A DNA stretch of 64,000 nucleotides from Porpolomopsis calyptriformis (GCA_951640195.1 OX621171.1:992001-1056000); one strand, 5' to 3'. Shown: positions 22,483 through 32,399, counted from the first letter of the stretch. A program made the numbers and translations. The notes: generated from the letters alone by a model not told the origin.

Positions 22483-22873
22483 TGTTATGTCGGCAGTCGG
22501 TATCTCAGGTCGCTTTGGATGAGGGACAACAAAGAGCTCAGCGCATAAGCTGAGGGTGACAATGTTGAAGAACAAATCTAAGGGAGATACAAGCGTTCTG
22601 TATGCTACTTATATCTACCTGGGGTCTAGGTCGTGATTGTGATAGCCATGGCAACGATCCATGGAATGGCTGACTAATGCGCAGTATTGCATAGCCTCGC
22701 GCAGCTACTGCGGAGCATGTCTTTGTTAGCCAATGGCATTATCACCTCTGATCTATGGGAAGATAAGGTAAAAGATTAGATAGGGAGAGATAAGATAAGA
22801 TCGAATCGAAGACAAGATTAGATAAGACGAAAAAGGAAAGTTGGTGGGACGACAAAATGAAATGACCGTAACA
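22483..22873 (-). repeat. Solo LTR 1 (391 bp) in the integrase region of element D
   Basis: Begins TGTTATGTCGG and ends GACCGTAACA, flanked by GAAGT at 22478-22482 and 22874-22878. Removing it with one GAAGT copy restores the pol frame across TTEV and LCHDYWWPT. Its inverse shares landmarks with the LTR of D (ACTTTCC, CTTATCTTATC, GTCAGCCATTCCATGGATC), so it is a distant relative in reverse orientation. It keeps more CpG than its host and is therefore younger. Confidence 0.88.
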
Positions 22874-24112
22874 GAAGTCCTCTGTCATGATTACTGGTGG
22901 CCTACCATCTGTTGAGATGTGAAACAATACATCTCCAGTTGTGAGACTTGTCAATGCACCAAGGCATCTCACTTGCCTGCGAAGACCCCACTCCATCCTT
23001 TCAACCCCCTGGCTCACCCATGGGATATGATTACTGTTGACCTTGTAGGACCCATTCCTGAATGTCAAGGATACAACACTATCTTGACTATCATTGACAC
23101 GTTCTCAAAGGCAGTCAAGTTTGAACTGATGCACATCAAACTCAGCTCTGAAGGCTTCACCAAAATTATCAGAGATCGCATTATCCGAGACCACAGAGTC
23201 CCTCAACATATCATTCACGATCATGATCCACAATTCATATTGAAATACATAACTGACCTCTTCCGCATCTTAGGCACCACCCAGAATGTTTCCACTACCT
23301 ACTACCCACAAACCGATAGCCAATCCAAACAGATGAACCAAACACTCAAACAATATCTACAAGTCTTCATCAATCACTGTCAGGATAATTGGAAGGAATG
23401 GCTTGCGCTAGCCAAATTCTCATATAAGAAATCTGTCCACACCGCCACCGCTCAAACTCCTTTCTATATCAATTATGGCCAACATCCCTGGTCAGGAAAT
23501 GACACCCAAAGAGAAGTCCGGAATGAATCTGCTGCTCAGTTCGCCGAACAAATGAAACATGTCTATTAAGAGACTGAGTCTGCTCTTGGACAGGCTAATG
23601 AGAAAATGAAGATTAGTCATGACAAATGATCCCATTCTGCTCACAAGTATTCCCCAAGAGACAAAGTCTGGCTTGCTGCTATGAACATCAAGACCAATCA
23701 CGCCATGAAGAAACTCAACAACAAATGCTTTGGACCCTTCAAGGTTGTCAAGAAGATTGGTCATTCAGCCTACCAACTCAAACTCCCCCACAAATGGATA
23801 GGTTTACACCCAGTCTTTAATGAATCCTATCTGTCCCCCTACTATCATTCTTCCTTTCTGAACCAAAAAGCTCCCCCTCCCCCTCCTCCTCTCCAATTGG
23901 ATGATGAAACCGAATATGTCATTGAGAAAATTTTGGATTCTCAGATCCACCAAAAGCAACTCCACTATCTAGTACACTGGGAAGGCTACACCAATGAGGA
24001 GAACACTTGGCAATCTGCATCTGAAATTGCGTATATCCAAGAGCTAGTTGATGAGTTCCATGCTCTAAACCTGAAATGACCAGCTCCAAGACTCCAAATC
24101 TGCATTATCCGA

Positions 24113-24532
24113 ATGGATGATTTCTTTGGTATTGATGATCACCTCTATGATCCAGTCACTGACTCGTATGGCAAAGGCTACAAGCTGCTGACAAAATCTG
24201 ACAACATCAACATTGTCATCCCACTCACACCCATTGGAGTTGATCATATCTTGGACTCCAATTTTAATGCTTCTGCTCTTCTCCCTCATCTTCCCTCCTA
24301 TGTACATTGAGCTTGGATCTATGAAGAAGGTCCAGTCAGTGCTGTTACTCTTGTCATGCAACTAGACAATTGTGGCCAAGTGCTCTGTTGTCATGAAATT
24401 GGTGTTCACTCTCTTGAAATTCCGTTCTTTTCCCTTCTTTTCTATGCCTGTTCTCTTTCGAAGGTGACTGTCTTTGTTGGCAGCAGACTATTTATACAAG
24501 AAGGGGAGGTCCATGTCCGACTAACTATTTAA
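24113..24532 (+). pseudogene. Gene H of module F, copy F2 (in element D)
   Basis: Starts 34 bp after the pol stop. MDDFFGIDDHLYDPVTD...INIVIPLTPIGVDHI, a TGA at 24308 (probably from CGA), then AWIYEEGPVSAVTLVMQLDN, GVHSLEIPFF and VTVFVGSRLFI, ending at TAA 24530. About 139 codons. It matches gene H of copy F1 from DFF onward (LGDFFQPINN; MYVHLTPSN; FTPLKFHSF). No domain recognised. Its stop is one base from that of the convergent zf gene. The sequence before DFF does not match F1, so the left border of the captured segment may lie here. Confidence 0.5.
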
Positions 24533-24533
24533 A

Positions 24534-25759
24534 CTAGTCTGTCTTGGCAATCTCCTGCACCATACTATCCCTCAAGAACTCTATGAAACTCGAAACTACT
24601 TGACCATCTAATGTGGCCAACTTGTTGCCCCAGTAGATTGCTGTTATAAACTGGTTGCTGATGAGATGGTTTTACTTCAGAGAGCTCTGTCCCAAGACGA
24701 TGATAATATCTCAAGTCCTAGTTATTGGGTTGCTAACGAGGAATCAGACTTAAAGTCTGAGTACGACTAACTAGGGGTTTATATACTGACTACGCTACTG
24801 CGGATGAGTCAGTGTTAACACGAGGAATACATGCGACGAGTAGAGATAAGCATGATAGAAGACTCGGAGCATGTGAAGGGATGAAACATAATCGTCGGAA
24901 ATGAAATGTGTCCTATCTAGGATATATGAAAAGATATGAAACTGTGGGGAATCCCAAGCAAAGATAAGACCTATCCGACTAAGCAATGATGACTAACATA
25001 GAGAAGGAATGAAAATTTACGTCTGTGACAATTGCCCTGTTAGTGTCACCACCAGAGGCCTGCAACTCAGCAGCCTTCCCTTCAACAAAACCCATCACTA
25101 TCTTTCTCGCTTCCTTGCCCAACCAATTGTTGGTAGGACTCCACAACAAACTAGGAGGAACTTCCTCTTCCTCAATCTTGACATTAACATTGGTCAACGA
25201 CAAGGACAAATCTTCAACTAAAAGATAAGGGATCAGCGGTTACGAAGAGGGCGAGAGAGTTGAGAGCATTACTACTAGATAAAGGACTTAATGGACCAGG
25301 GGTCCAAGGACAGAAGGGGGGACTGGCAGCCCAGTCAACTGTCTCCTTCCTAACGGAAGGAAGAGAGTCAGCCCACTTGTCGGACCCCCAATTAACCTGC
25401 TCCTCCAAAGGGAGCTGGGAAGTAGGGGGAGGGGCGTTATCATCCCAAGCTAAGAAAGGGAAAGCCCATTATCAACAAACACAGACTAATAAAGACAAAA
25501 CAAAGTACTCACCAAGCAGATCCTCCATCAAGCCGCAAGCATGCTGAATTAGCCAGCGAATGAACGGACACTTCTTGACTTTGTGCTTGCCACCGCAAGC
25601 AAAGCAGGAGAAAGAAGACCAACAGAGGTCGGTGTTGGAGGGGATGCACTGGAGGTAGTAATGAAACAAATCGCAATTGAGAAAGACAGGAGTAGTGCGG
25701 TGCACCACTCCAGACTGCTTGAAGAATCAGACGTAGTGGCCTTGGTGGGAGGGAGTCAT
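24534..25759 (-). pseudogene. zf gene of module F, copy F2, antisense cargo of element D
   Basis: From ATG at 25759 on the minus strand: MTPSHQGHYV, a TGA (CGA expected), FFKQSGVV, PVFLNCDLFHYYLQ and the zinc cluster CFACGGKHKVKKCPF. Intron 1 (donor GGTGAGTAC near 25510, acceptor CTTTCTTAG) and intron 2 (acceptor CTTTTAG, near 25216) match those of copy F1. Exon 3 has VNVKIEEEEVPPSLLW, WLGKEARKIVMGFVEGKAAE, then solo LTR 2, then WGNKLATLDGQVVSSFIEFL and MVQEIAKTD. Being antisense to D, its introns are not removed from the D genomic RNA, which explains how they were kept. A small zinc-cluster protein of unknown role. Copy F2 is better preserved than F1, with one stop plus the LTR insertion. 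Confidence 0.6.
24642..25030 (-). repeat. Solo LTR 2 (389 bp, element B family) in the zf gene of D
   Basis: Begins TGTTATAAACTGG, ends CTGTGACA, flanked by ATTGC at 24637-24641 and 25031-25035. It aligns with the LTR of element B throughout, including AACGAGGAATCAGACTTAA (RNA 5' end region) and GTCTGTCCC-like blocks, but is clearly diverged. Removing it restores exon 3 of the zf gene (RAIYWGNK). Same orientation as B. Confidence 0.9.
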
Positions 25760-26265
25760 GATGATTGACAAGGATTGAACTGAAGCATAGGGATATAACC
25801 CACACCTTTTATATGCCCAGACACAAAGGGAGGACCAAAAGGAGGTTCCTCAGGCAAAGAAGAGAAACCCGATACGCCGGACAAGAGATAGAAACAACGG
25901 CGATCTCATAACTAGAAGAACAATAGAAACCAGTCATGAGACAACACAGCCCCATGCTGCGGAAGGCTATGCCCAATAGAATTGCGTCATCAGAAGCACA
26001 CAGCCTACTGCAGTATGACTAGGAACAATAGCAAACCTTAATTAGAGGCTGTGAACAATAGAAAATGAGGTGACTGCGGAGGCTGACTCATAATGACTCC
26101 TATTTTAGAAATACTATATAAACCCTGAGGGCGAAGCGGATCATCACTTCGTCCTCCTGTGAGATTACTTGTAGTAGCACGAACGCAATCAAGAATCATC
26201 AGACTTCTTTTCCATCAGAACAAGAAAAGAGAAACATAAACCCACAATTACCAAGCCAACTGTTC
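25760..26265. promoter_or_regulatory. Shared divergent promoter of module F, copy F2
   Basis: 506 bp between the ATGs of zf (minus) and G (plus). ACTATATAAACCCTGAG at about 26110-26127 faces gene G. CACCTTTTATATGCC at about 25803-25817, read on the minus strand, is a TATA box facing zf. Both are conserved in copy F1. TGCTACTACAAGTAATCTCAC is shared in inverse orientation as well. Confidence 0.5.
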
Positions 26266-26523
26266 ATGCCTATATTCCCTAAACTCTCAGCAGAGGCACG
26301 TAACGGATTTAACCTACAACAGAACTTCTTTGTAGAAGTCAGACTTAACACAGAAGGAATCATTACCCTTTACGAAGACATTCCTGTCAGAACCTTTTTC
26401 TATATCCTCTTAGACTTATTAAGCTCCAAGGCCTGCCTTGTGATCGACGAGAAGACCTGCAACTACAGTTGTGACATCCGTGTGTATCAGCTCACGCTCC
26501 CTCTTTCAGCTCTGGATATCTAA
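26266..26523 (+). CDS. Gene G of module F, copy F2 (85 codons, open)
   Basis: An uninterrupted frame MPIFPKLSAEARNGFNLQQ...VEVRLNTEGIITLYEDIP, FFYILLDLLSSKACLVID, KTCNYSCDIRVYQ, ending in TAA. It matches the broken copy at 9575-9360. A TATA box lies about 150 bp upstream. It sits between the zf gene and the polypurine tract of element D and is sense to D. No domain recognised. It may be only the first exon of a longer gene, because homology in F1 stops inside it. Confidence 0.5.
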   Translation: MPIFPKLSAEARNGFNLQQNFFVEVRLNTEGIITLYEDIPVRTFFYILLDLLSSKACLVIDEKTCNYSCDIRVYQLTLPLSALDI

Positions 26524-26649
26524 TGACAATATAGTTATTTCCTCCCTGTCATGCCTTATTATGCTCCCCACTGGCTGCTACAAGACTGTTCAAGACATCT
26601 CCAATGTCTATGTTAACCTCACATGGATGCAATTCTGAAGGGAGAGTGA

Positions 26650-26985
26650 TGTTACAATGCATCCCAATTTTCATTTTTATCTTATTGCAACCTTTTTAAT
26701 CTTATCTTATCCCCCCACCACTTTCCTTTGTTGTTCATTGATTAGAGGGAATATCGCTATTGGTCAGCAATGACATCATCTGCAGTTGCGCAGCAGCTGA
26801 GTCAGCCATTCCATGGATCACAGTTGAGTTGTAGTATTCAAACTCAGACTAGATAAGTAGCATAGTCAGAGTTTGTAGCCTCAGTTTCGATCTCAACAAA
26901 GACACCCCCCCTTAACCTCTGGCTGAGATCTTGGTTCTTTCCATTGAGCACTCTAAGCCGACCAGGAGACCCCTGTGCCTTAACA
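26650..26985 (+). repeat. 3' LTR of element D
   Basis: Begins TGTTACAATGCATCCC, preceded by the purine run GAAGGGAGAG; ends CCTTAACA, followed by AACTT. Confidence 0.92.
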
Positions 26986-27814
26986 AACTTCCTCCTCCCA
27001 CTCTGGTTGCTATATTCACTTCTTCAAGCATTCTAGGGTGGTGCCTTGTACTGCTCCAGTCTTTCTCAACTGTGATTCATTTCATTACTACCTCCAGCAT
27101 ATCCCCTCCAATACTGACCTCTGTTGGTCATCATTCTCTTGTTTCACTTGCAGTGGCAAGCACAAGGTCAAGAAGTGCCCCTACATTTGCTGGCCTATCC
27201 AGTATGCCTGCCATCTGATGGAGGATCTACTCAGTAAGTCTTGTTTGGTTCTATTGATTCTTGTTATTGATAATAGTTCATTCTGTTCTTAGCTTGGGAT
27301 GATGCCCCTCCTCCTACCTCTAAACTCCCCCTGGGAGAAAGGGTAGACTGGGGATCCAATCAGTGGGGGACTGATCCCCCCAAGGAAGAACCTTCAGGTT
27401 GGGCTGCCAGCCCTCCATTCAGGCCCTGGACTCCAGGGCCAATGAGTCTGTTATCCAGTAGTGAGTGTCTCTCTTTTTGTTGTCTATGTTCTTGCTAACT
27501 CTTTTGGCTCTCTAGTTGAAGACCTGTTAGTGTCATTGGTGGATCCTAACATTAAGATTGAGGAGGATAATATTCCCCCCAGTTTGTTATAGAGTTCTAC
27601 TAATGACTGGTTAGCAGAGGAGGCAAAGAAGTTAGCTATGAGTTTTGTTGAGGGAAAGGCTACTGAAATGGCAGCTTCCAGTGGAGACATGAATGGTGCA
27701 ATTTATTGGGGAAATAAAGTGGCAGCTCTAGATAGGCAAGTAGTTCCTAGTTTTATTGAGTTCTTGAGGGATAGTATGGTTTTGGAGATAGCATAAATAG
27801 ATTAACCTAGATAG

Positions 27815-28381
27815 TTAGTCAGACATGGACTCTCCCCTCCCTCCTGTAAAATAGTTTCTGCTATCAATAAACATAGTCTCCCTCCAAAAGACAGACCTCA
27901 GAGGAATTTGAAGAAAAGAGTGGAATTTTAATGGAGTGAATGCCAATCTCATGAAAGTGATGCCCAGAGATGGTGAAATAGGCAATGTGAATGCCAATTC
28001 CATGACAGGATGACTGCGCCCCTTAGATTGGAAGGGGGAGCCCAGGCTGGAGGTAGACAGATTGGATGGTGTTAAATGGACATACATATCAATATTATTA
28101 TTAAAGGGATCAAGTGATGATAGATCTAGGTTGTTTATGGGCTGGAAGAAGTCTCCCAGATCAAGTGAGAGGTTTTTCTCATGCTGGTGAGCATCAGATG
28201 GTGCAGGGTCAGCCATGGTGATGCTTTGAGGTACGCATCTGCAAGAAGTAACATACTGATCACTAACAACATACCAATCACTGATAATGTACTGATTGAT
28301 AGATAGTTTGTTCTCTAACCTAATATCTACGTCTGGCATTAGCATTGACATATAAAGCTGGTAGGGCCACATATGTGGCAA
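27815..28381 (-). pseudogene. Gene H of module F, copy F1
   Basis: The minus strand is open from 28381. A likely coding start is MADPAPSDAHQHEKNLSLDL at 28216, preceded by a CTTCTTGCAG acceptor-like sequence, so an upstream exon is possible. The product continues LGDFFQPINNLDLSSLDPFN, YVHLTPSNLSTSSLG, FTPLKFHSFLQIPL and ends in TAA at 27815. It aligns with 24113-24532 in D. Function unknown. Convergent with the zf gene, 18 bp between stops. No stop within the frame, so this copy may be closer to intact than its neighbours. Confidence 0.5.
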
Positions 28382-28539
28382 TGCCTGCTACCAGTACAAG
28401 TAAAATTCACATGTCAAAAACAAAATAGTATTTGAAGAAACAACTAAGATATGAACATGTATAGAGTTTTGCCAATTTTCTAATTTTTTTTTTGGTTCAA
28501 AATCAGAACCTTTGTGGGATGGTAAGATATCAAATAGAT

Positions 28540-29619
28540 TAGACAAAATGATGAGAGGAAAGACAGCGAAATGGTGAGATATGAGATGCACCAAAAAGGT
28601 GATGAGACAACAACGAGACCCAGAAACTAATCAAATTCTGGTGGTTGTGTGTTGAGTTGGCAAACAAGTCAAGATAAATGCTAGAAAGTATCAACTTACA
28701 TTCAATCATGATGAATGGGTCATCAACAAGGTGGGCCTTTGTCGGAGAAGGGGGAATTATGATGAACAGATCATCATCAGAGTGGGCTTTTTTCAGAGCA
28801 AGGGAAATATCTTCTCCTTTGCATTTATTTGCTGTTCCTTTTGGCAAAATGGCAGACTGGAACACACCCTTACTTATATCCACAAGAGGTAACACTTGCA
28901 GTTTATTAAGGATAATTTGGTACGTTTGAGAACTATTCTCTTCGCCATCCCTGGGCCTCCACCTAGTGGGCATAGACAATTTGGACTTATCAGGGGCATG
29001 GATGCTCCATCTGTGAAAGTGAACAAGTGAAAAAGCAATAATGGTCAAGTATTGATTGAACTCACAACTTCAAAATTACTTCAACAGCAACCTTGCTCCC
29101 ATGGACAAGCTTCATCATATAGTCCTTCAGGTGGATGAGAACTCTGTTTCCATCTTGGATATCTGGTACAGCAATTGCAATATCTCTAGCATGCCCAGGC
29201 AACAGAGCAGCATAGCATCCTTTGGGATCTGCAAGATCAGACAATTTGTAGTCGCGGATGCCTATACCAATTTGCATCAAGTTGAGTAACGCGTGACAAA
29301 TCAGAGAGAATTACCTTTCAAGTTCAAAGTTTTCATTGACGAAGACTCAAAAGGTGGCTTCATCATCATTTTACCTGGTGAGCTAAGTCAATTAATGTTC
29401 TTGCATGAAAAAGAAATTAAGTTTACTGGGACTAGGCAGAGTAATGATTTCTACAAAAGCCATTCATTTATGAGCCGATTATGTTTAATCACCAAAGCAA
29501 ACAAACAACTTACTACTAATATTGCCATGTTCAATCCTCAGAACAGGTGCATTTTTGGGGTCTGGGATGTTTTCAAACAACAGAGGTGTTTGAATGACAA
29601 GTGTATAATGGTCACCAGA
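28540..29619 (-). pseudogene. Unknown gene I, 3' part (after the element B insertion)
   Basis: Continues the gene whose 5' part is at 46212-46837. Directly left of element B the minus strand reads DHYTLVIQTPLLFENIPDPK and RIEHGN, then a gap with intron-like sequence, then MQIGIGIRDYKLSDLADPKG, YAALLPGHARDIAIAVPDIQ and LKDYMMKLVHGSKVAVEVIL (29280-29062). An intron ends in TTTCACAG at about 29012. The last block has WSIHAPDKSKLSMPTRWRPR, NKLQVLPLVDISKGVF and DDDLFIIIPPSPTKAH (to about 28690). No domain recognised. Apart from the insertion I see no clear frame break in the exons, so this may have been a working gene recently. Confidence 0.5.
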
Positions 29620-30003
29620 TGTTATAAACTGGTTGTTCGGAACGCGTTTTACTTCGGATGTTCTGTCCCAAGAGATATATAGGGTATGGTTCCAAGTCCT
29701 TGTTATGAGTAGCTAACGAGGAATCAGACTTAAGGTCTGATACATACAAGAGGTACTCCTTATATACTGACTACTTATCTGTGTGAGTCAGTGCGACATA
29801 GCATGAGGTAGAGATAAGAATGAGTCATCGTGATCGATGACGAATCATAAGGAGTTGAAACATAATGGAAATGAAAGGTATCTGGGGAATCCCGGAGAAA
29901 GGTAATGGGGAATCCCAACGAAAGAATGTGGGGATTCCCAAGATAAGATACAGGTTTGCATGTAATAAGATAAAGGAAAGAAAAGAAAATTACAACCGTG
30001 ACA
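29620..30003 (-). repeat. 3' LTR of element B (384 bp)
   Basis: Pairs with 45830-46211. One 2-bp TA insertion accounts for the length difference. Retains CG at GGAACGCGTT and GATCGATGACG where the other copy has CA or TG. Confidence 0.93.
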
Positions 30004-30038
30004 TACACCTTGGCTTCAAAGGAAATTCATCCTGAATT

Positions 30039-30788
30039 TCAAACTTGAGTGGTGTCAGTCGTTTCGTCCTCTGAGGCTTGGGTCTGGATTTCCTTGGTGG
30101 CGGGGGCCTCGACAGCCACTGAGGGAGAAGCGATGGGGTTGGTTTCTGAGGCTGCTTCAATAGGGGAAGGGGCTTGGACTGTCACGACATCATCGTCGTC
30201 GCTGACCGGGTACTCTAAGTCGACGTTGATGGGATATTCGACTGATTGCCCATATTCAATCAACGTTTCTGTTGTTGCGAGGTCTCATTGGGCTCAAAGG
30301 AAGTCCTCTCTGGAGAGCCGTTCGGCCCAACGACTTTCTTCAATGAGCTTGACAATGATGGCGTGAGTGGTGATGTCGTAACAATTTACCCATGTTCGTT
30401 TCTTCTCTCATTGAAGCTCCCAAACTTTAAGCTCGCTCTGGTCCCAACGGTTCTTCCAAAATAAAGCACTTTTCTCTGACGCTTTAAGCTCGGCCTGCAA
30501 AACCTCGCATTCTTGATGGAGTTCGCGATTCCAGTTGCTGACGCTGTTGCTGTGGGCTGTGAGGCGGGAGATGGTGACGGCAGGATCTTTGGGGGGAGGG
30601 GTTTGGGTGGGATATTCTTTGAAGAAGTCTTCCGCGCGCGCACGAGCTTGTCGACATAATTGTCAGGTGGAGGAGGCAGAGGTGGAGGGACCGGGAGTAG
30701 GGGAGTGAATAGTGGATGAGGGAATTCATCCAGAATGCCGGATGGCGACTTGAGGGGAAGGGGATCGTGTGGATCGTGTGGCTGGCAT
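30039..30788 (-). pseudogene. Post-pol ORF3 of element B (250 codons, coiled coil)
   Basis: From ATG at 30788, 174 bp after the pol stop, one frame runs to the stop at 30039 with only TGA interruptions (about 30728, 30662, 30417 and two near 30280). Layout: MPATRSTRSPSPQ, a Ser/Pro/Thr-rich stretch, basic RQARARAEDFFKEY, a coiled coil (NRELHQECEVLQAELKASEK, SALFWKNRWDQSELKVWEL), IIVKLIEESRWAERLSREDF, an acidic block VSDDDDVVTV and a Pro/Ala/Glu-rich tail. The MPA start, the basic stretch, the coiled coil with paired Trp, and the DDDD block recur in the same order in ORF3 of A. No signal peptide or membrane segment. The open frame 30922-30386 in another phase is a shadow. Confidence 0.65.
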
Positions 30789-30961
30789 GATGAAGTTACT
30801 ATGGCGTTTTGGTACTGTAGTTTGGTCGGCCTAAGATTTGAGTCATTCAAATTGATTGAGTCGTGAAGGAAAGTAGAGATGTCTGGCAGTTTATAAGGAG
30901 TGGTTCTAAAAATAGAGGTCAATTCTTGGCAGACGGGATGATGACAAATGAATGAATAGAA

Positions 30962-32204
30962 TCAGGTCACCATTTGAATTGAGTCTTCATACATCTTCAC
31001 AATTTCCTTGGCGTGTCGTAAAATGTTTGATCGATCTTCCCAAGTGGCTTCTTTGATCAGATAGCCTTTCCATTTGACCAAGTATTTTCATCATCGTTTA
31101 GCTCCGGAATGTTGTAATATAGATTCAACCTCGTATTCTTCTTCGTTTTCGATCAGATCAGGGGGAGGCCGTGATGTGTCGATGACATCAGGGTGGAGCA
31201 ATTCATTTCCGACATTGGGTCTCAGGAGTGAAATGTGAAAGACTGGGTGCAGTCTCCATGTTCTGGGGATGTCGATCAGATAGGCAAGGTCCAATATCTT
31301 CTTCAAGACCTTGAATGGTCTGGTCCGTCGATTGTCGAGCTTCTTCGAGGGTCATGTTATCTTGATATTCTTGGTGTCTAACCAGACCAGATCTCCTTCT
31401 TCATAGGAGGGTGAGGGTTTCCGTTTGCGATCAGCATATTTCTTCATTGACTCCATTGTCTTTGATAAGGATCATTCGGCATTTTGCTGTGTGCGTGTGA
31501 GGCATTTGTGAAAGGTATTTGCTGCGGGCACATTGCTTTGATCCAGAATAGCTGTGGGAAGGTGGGGATGACGTCCATATTCCATATAGAATGGTGATTG
31601 TGAAGTGGCAGAGTGTTGCCGATTGTTGTAGGCAAATTCCACAGAAGCGAGCCATTCCGACCAGTCATCTTGCATAAAGTTGGTATAGAAACGTAAGTAG
31701 ACTTCGAGTTCTTGATTGGTACGTTCCGTTTGACCATCTGTTTGGGGATGATATGCAGTAGAGAGACCGGAGATGATTCCTAAGGAGTTATTGAGAGCTT
31801 CTGTGAATTTGGACGCAAATTGCACTCCATGATTGGATATAACCTTTTGGGGCCATCCATGATGTTTCCAGATGTGATTCCAAAAGAGTTTCACAGCACC
31901 TTCTGACAAGAGATTGGAAGTTGTCGGAATGAAGTGAGCACGTTTAGTGAAGCGATCAACAACGACCATTACAGCATCATAGCCTTGTGACTTGGGGAGT
32001 TCGACGATGAGATCGATGGTAATCTCTTTCCATGGTTCCGTAGAGGGGGGTATGGGTTGGAGTAGTCCTGACGGCTTCGAGGGGAAGTTTTTGTTTTGTT
32101 GACAAGCGGGACAGGATCGAATGTAGTTGGTGATGTCTTGTGGGGCACCATCCCAAATAAAGTTACGAAGAATGAGTTCCTTTGTCTTCTCAATGCCAGG
32201 GTGG
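30962..32204 (-). pseudogene. pol of element B, 3' part (integrase and chromodomain)
   Basis: Resumes after element C with HPGIEKTKELILRNF, the rest of the integrase zinc finger (SCPACQQNK), then the catalytic core: ITIDLIVELPKSQGYDA, VISNHGVQFAS and TDGQTERTNQE. The second catalytic Asp is Asn (ISNHG for ISDRG), so the enzyme is dead. The C-terminal part has PSKKLDNRRTRPFKVLKKIL, the motif VFHISLLRPN, then a chromodomain, EEYEVESILQHSGAKR, two stops, KYLVKWKGYLIKEATWEDRS. Ends SIQMVT, stop at 30962. Part of one polyprotein with 41913-44274. Confidence 0.85.
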
Positions 32205-32399
32205 TGTAAGGAGTGGGGATAAGTTATCACACTTTACTCAATACCAGGATATGCACAGAACCAATGTATTGGGGCAATCTGGTATAAGCGGGAGTGGGAT
32301 GTAAACTTATTGTTTACCTAAGCGTAACCGGTACTTAAGGTATCCAGTACAAATATGTACAAACACAGCACGGTGGCTGTATGTAACATATCTGTTACA
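32205..32399 (-). repeat. 3' LTR of element C (195 bp)
   Basis: Full-length match to 41718-41912. Directly beside it (32400-32410) the minus strand reads AAGGGGGAGGA, a polypurine tract that would prime plus-strand synthesis. Confidence 0.93.

Larger units (their letters stand above)
19600..24079 (+). pseudogene. pol of element D (PR-RT-RNaseH-IN-chromodomain), catalytically dead
   Basis: Protease: ALIDSRCEGSYID (about 19702) has Arg for the Gly of DSG. RT (20395-21110): FFFIKKKDGQLRPIQDYQ, KLDIRWGYNN, and YINN where YIDD is required; both Asp codons are changed by G-to-A. RNase H: VKTDTSEYTLG, AIMTTLQEF and WTDHANLQYF. Integrase is split: YHNNPLSEHYSPFKTTEV (about 22410-22480), the solo LTR, then HDYWWPT, SCETCQ, TVDLVGPIP, IHDHDPQF and DSQSKQMNQ, where Lys replaces the catalytic Glu. 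The chromodomain at the end (about 23910-24060) reads EYVIEKILDSQ, YLVHWEGYTNEENTWQ. Ends TGA at 24077. The intact chromodomain beside dead catalytic sites shows random decay. Confidence 0.85.
16807..26985 (+). mobile_element. Ty3/gypsy chromodomain LTR retrotransposon D with cargo module F2, 10.2 kb
   Basis: 336-bp LTRs at 16807-17142 and 26650-26985 (constant offset 9843), TGTTA...TTAACA ends, and target duplication AACTT at 16802-16806 and 26986-26990. Inside: gag, pol ending in a clear chromodomain at 24079, then 2.5 kb holding genes H (plus), zf (minus, with introns) and G (plus), then GAAGGGAGAG as a likely polypurine tract directly before the 3' LTR. LTRs differ at roughly a tenth of positions, so it is older than A, B or C. 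Later hits: an unknown insertion at about 21.74-22.28 kb and solo LTRs at 22483 and 24642. Catalytic residues are lost in PR, RT and IN. Confidence 0.92.
16797..27796 (+). pseudogene. zf gene of module F, copy F1, split by element D
   Basis: Only ATG and two and a bit codons (16797-16806) precede element D; the rest resumes at 26986. Exon 1 (to 27233) encodes PVFLNCDSFHYYLQ and a Cys/His cluster CFTCSGKHKVKKCPY. Intron 1 is 27234-27292 (GTAAGT...TTAG). Exon 2 (27293-27460) is Pro/Trp-rich (FRPWTPGPMSLLSS). Intron 2 is 27461-27515 (GTGAGT...CTAG). Exon 3 (27516-27796) encodes VEDLLVSLVDPNIKIEED, one TAG, then WLAEEAKKLAMSFVEGKA and PSFIEFLRDSMVLEIA. Both introns sit at the same places in copy F2. 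The protein would be about 240 residues with a CX2CX4HX4C-like zinc cluster. Function unknown. The stop lies 18 bp from that of convergent gene H. Confidence 0.65.

Noticed and set aside
29293..29682. 129-codon plus-strand frame
   Set aside because: It runs antisense to gene I, spans the junction with the LTR of element B, and shows no domain.
30386..30922. 178-codon Pro-rich frame in the post-pol region of B
   Set aside because: It overlaps ORF3 in another phase. ORF3 starting at 30788 has the homologous layout to A and is broken only by TGA codons.
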